The notes below the pieces were generated by a model. That model was not told the origin of the DNA. It saw only the letters and a list, made by a program, of their open reading frames with translations, and ran no database searches. Shown here piece by piece: positions 4,996-6,715 of a DNA stretch of 6,715 nt. A program made the translations under genes and the position numbers. How positions within the stretch are numbered: position 1 is the stretch's first letter; each line of letters opens with the position of its first letter. The DNA lies in assembly GCA_964354265.1 (NCBI GenBank), contig CAYGYY010000098.1, positions 1-6,715 of the forward strand, given 5' to 3'. The DNA is from Fen731 sp964354265. GTDB taxonomy: Bacteria > Actinomycetota > Humimicrobiia > Humimicrobiales > Humimicrobiaceae.

Positions 4996-6237
4996 ATGAA
5001 AAAGGGTCTAATCACTACACTGGTGGCAGTTATATCAGTATTAATGCTTGTATCAATGACTCTTATAGGCTGTGCGGCTGAGGTTGCAGAAGAAACTACT
5101 GCAGCAGCAACTGCAGCGCCTGAGACAACTGCAGCGCCTGAGACAACTGCAGCGCCTGAGACAACTGCAGCAGAAACAGAGGATATGAATGCAATCGATC
5201 CGAAAATAGTGGAGCTGCGAGAGGGTATGGACGAATGGAGGACCACAAACCTGGATTTCAAAGGTCCCGGCGGACAAACACCTACTCAGGATACTGAACT
5301 TTTCTTGACTGTGGGCGAAGTTGCAGAGATACAGCCAGGCAATTTTAAAGCTGCGCTTGCCAGGCATGGCTCACAGGGTGAATATACCGAGGCGCTCTAT
5401 GGAGGCTGCATCGACTACCTTGAGTATTTGAATTTTGAAATCACTGCTGACACTTCTGCAGAGTTTGATGATGCTGCATTGAAAGCAAATGTAGAGACTA
5501 TCATGGCAACTGAACCTGACGTAATTGTAGGATTTCCACAGAATACGGTTACAGCTGAAGAGATTTTCAGACCTGCGGCTGATGCAGGTATAAAACTCGT
5601 TTTTGTTTCAAATCAACCGGATAATTTTGTATACGGAGAGGATTTTGTGGGGATTTCTACTTCACAGCCTTATGACCAGGGAGTTTTCATGGCCAGGGCT
5701 ATTGGCGAATCAGGGGCAAAAAAAGTTGGAGTTATCTTCTTTGATGCAGACTTCTATATTGTAAACCTGATTGACGATGTTGTAAGAGATACGCTTGCAA
5801 GTGAATTCCCTGATGTTGAAATTGTAGGGGAACAGGGGTTTGCAGATGTGACCCAGGGAATTACTGACGCTGCAAATGCGCTTATCCAGCAGCACCCTGA
5901 AGTTGAAGCACTATATGTATCGTTTAATGCAATGAACGCAGCAACTGCATGTGAGGATGCAAACAGGGATGATATCAAGATAGTATCACAGGGTCTTGAT
6001 GTTCCATACTGTGTAAACATGCTTGAAGGTGGCAATATCTATTCTATTATTACTGACTCCACATACAACATTGGAGTCAATATGGCAATAATGGGAGGAT
6101 ATGGTGTTCTTGGCAAGGAATCACCAGAATATGTTGTTACACCCAGTGCAATAGTAACAAAAGACAATATAGAGGAAATGTGGAACTTTGCATTCAGGAT
6201 CGTTCCTCTACCTGAGGAAATAGAAAGCTTACTTTAA
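4996..6237 (+). CDS. Sugar-type ABC transporter substrate-binding lipoprotein (SBP2)
   Basis: A complete 413-residue binding protein. Residues 1-25 are a lipoprotein signal (MKKG start, hydrophobic core, lipobox LIGC) with Cys26 as the lipidated residue, so it is exported and anchored to the membrane. Residues 27-62 are a low-complexity Thr/Ala/Pro/Glu linker with repeated APETTA units. The mature domain from about 100 has the type I periplasmic-binding fold of the ribose/xylose group (Peripla_BP_4-like): a G-x-x-Y-x-x-A segment near 127-133, EPDVIVGFPQ near 173-182, DAGIKLVFVSNQ near 196-207, and the QGLDVPY and ITDSTYNIGVN segments near 332-362. The C-terminus is paralogous to the truncated protein at the window start. 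An ABC ATPase gene follows about 290 nt downstream, as in rbs-like operons. The start is set by AGGGGGG 8 nt upstream and by the signal peptide. The ligand cannot be read from the sequence. Confidence 0.93.
   Translation: MKKGLITTLVAVISVLMLVSMTLIGCAAEVAEETTAAATAAPETTAAPETTAAPETTAAETEDMNAIDPKIVELREGMDEWRTTNLDFKGPGGQTPTQDTELFLTVGEVAEIQPGNFKAALARHGSQGEYTEALYGGCIDYLEYLNFEITADTSAEFDDAALKANVETIMATEPDVIVGFPQNTVTAEEIFRPAADAGIKLVFVSNQPDNFVYGEDFVGISTSQPYDQGVFMARAIGESGAKKVGVIFFDADFYIVNLIDDVVRDTLASEFPDVEIVGEQGFADVTQGITDAANALIQQHPEVEALYVSFNAMNAATACEDANRDDIKIVSQGLDVPYCVNMLEGGNIYSIITDSTYNIGVNMAIMGGYGVLGKESPEYVVTPSAIVTKDNIEEMWNFAFRIVPLPEEIESLL
5113..5166 (+). repeat. Three perfect 18-nt tandem repeats in the SBP2 linker
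   Basis: The unit GCAGCGCCTGAGACAACT occurs three times with no mismatch (5113-5130, 5131-5148, 5149-5166), with degenerate partial copies on both sides. Each unit encodes six residues (AAPETT in this phase), so gain or loss of copies keeps the frame and only alters the length of the flexible tether between the lipid anchor and the binding domain. Confidence 0.95.
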
Positions 6238-6244
6238 AAAACAG

Positions 6245-6285
6245 CTAGTTTATAAAAAAGTTAGTTGGTTGGTTTTTATAGTTAG
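6245..6285 (+). other. Weak AT-rich stem-loop just after the SBP2 stop
   Basis: TATAAAAA at 6251-6258 pairs with TTTTTATA at 6273-6280 around a 14-nt GTTAGTTGGTTGG-type loop. CTA 6245-6247 with TAG 6283-6285 can add a few outer pairs through wobble positions. It begins 8 nt after the stop codon. It may protect the 3' end of the SBP2 message, but the stem is all A-T. Confidence 0.3.
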
Positions 6286-6320
6286 AGGATATTTATTTAT
6301 TCTGTAGTTGTTTAAGCTTA

Positions 6321-6429
6321 AAAAAGGGGCAGTAAACTGAGATATTTGTACAAACACTTAAAGAGCGATAAGAGTATAAAAATTGCTCTTAAGACTTCTT
6401 AAATGAGAGATAGTTTACTGCCCCTTTTT
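6321..6429. terminator. Large 18-bp stem-loop between SBP2 and the ABC ATPase, bidirectional terminator-like
   Basis: AAAAAGGGGCAGTAAACT at 6321-6338 is the exact reverse complement of 6412-6429, which ends in CCCC followed by five T. The A-tract on one side and T-tract on the other are what a two-way intrinsic terminator shows. The 73-nt loop is far larger than usual and is itself structured: CTTAAAGAGC 6357-6366 pairs with GCTCTTAAG 6385-6393 (one bulged A), and TTTGTACAAA at 6345-6354 is a perfect palindrome. Placed between a binding protein and its ATPase, it likely lets the binding protein be made in excess over the membrane components by partial termination or 3' protection. A small mobile element with 18-bp inverted ends is an alternative. 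Confidence 0.6.
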
Positions 6430-6529
6430 GATTTCTGTATGTATTTTTTAATAAAAATTCTATCTTTTTTAAAAAATTATTCAATTATCTGTAATTTGCA
6501 ATTTAACCGATAAAAACTAAGGAAAAAAA

Positions 6530-6715
6530 ATGAATCAAAACAATGACCTCATTCTTGAGATGATAGGCATCAACAAGGACTTCAGCGGGGTAGTGGTGCT
6601 TGAGGACATAAACTTTGAACTAAAAAGGGGAGAAGTCCATGCAATAGTCGGCCAGAACGGAGCAGGAAAATCAGTTCTTATGAAAATACTAAATGGCGTA
6701 TACATAAGAAGCAGC
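6530..6715 (+). CDS. N-terminus of sugar ABC transporter ATP-binding protein (partial)
   Basis: The frame is open for 62 codons from ATG 6530 to the window edge. The N-terminal pattern is that of RbsA/XylG/MglA-type sugar ABC ATPases: an I-x-K-x-F-S-G-V-x-V-L segment at about 14-24, a LEDINFELKRGEVHAIVG stretch at 24-41, and the Walker A box GQNGAGKS at 41-48 followed by LMKILNGVY at 50-58. It should hydrolyse ATP on the cytoplasmic side to drive uptake of the compound bound by SBP2. The residue after Walker A Ser is Val49, where this family usually has Thr. The start is supported by AAGGA at 6519-6523 with 6-nt spacing; the second in-frame ATG at 6560 has no ribosome site. The family usually has two fused ATPase domains of about 500 residues in total, so most of the gene lies beyond the window. 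Confidence 0.88.
   Translation, partial: MNQNNDLILEMIGINKDFSGVVVLEDINFELKRGEVHAIVGQNGAGKSVLMKILNGVYIRSS

Noticed and set aside
4992..5261. Antisense frame with an Ala/Val-Ser-Gly repeat opposite the SBP2 start
   Set aside because: The repeat is just the reverse reading of the 18-nt tandem repeats of the SBP2 linker.
1..6715. CRISPR array, tRNA, rRNA, insertion sequence or prophage parts
   Set aside because: No direct-repeat/spacer pattern, tRNA cloverleaf, rRNA segment, transposase or integrase frame was seen on either strand.

Overview
The window is AT-rich bacterial DNA. It carries lipoprotein-type sugar-binding proteins, strong GGAGG ribosome sites and an Fe-S/flavin reductase of the kind found in anaerobes. 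This fits a low-GC anaerobic bacterium with Gram-positive-like expression signals (Clostridia-like, or an uncultured subsurface lineage such as Atribacterota or anaerobic Actinobacteriota). The sequence alone does not decide the phylum. All complete and partial genes I accept are on the + strand.

Layout: (1) 1-275 is the 3' end of a sugar-type ABC transporter substrate-binding protein (SBP1). A perfect 13-bp stem-loop follows it. (2) 276-642 is a non-coding, AT-rich regulatory gap with a possible promoter and several short inverted repeats. (3) 643-4679 is a three-gene enzyme cassette: an Old Yellow Enzyme/2,4-dienoyl-CoA reductase-type flavoprotein (650 aa), a URO-D-superfamily protein that resembles cobalamin-linked methyltransferases rather than HemE (417 aa, overlapping the previous stop by one base), and a tandem-duplicated EthD-like protein (243 aa). 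(4) 4680-4995 is a long 5' leader with a near-consensus promoter directly after the EthD gene, a hairpin and an orphan Shine-Dalgarno. (5) 4996-6237 is a second, complete substrate-binding lipoprotein (SBP2), clearly paralogous to SBP1. (6) 6238-6529 holds two stem-loops, including an 18-bp perfect stem with a 73-nt structured loop. (7) From 6530 to the window end is the N-terminus of the sugar ABC ATPase (Walker A visible).

How they may work together (inference): two related importers of a small carbohydrate-like or polyol-like compound flank an enzyme set suited to redox, demethylation or ring/ether chemistry on an imported substrate. No corrinoid protein, permease or regulator is inside the window, so the substrate cannot be named. 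The most interesting points are the unusual enzyme trio between two SBP paralogues, the non-standard active-site positions in the flavoprotein and the URO-D-like protein, the one-chain double EthD protein, and matching 3' stem-loops after both SBP genes whose stems differ by a compensatory base pair.
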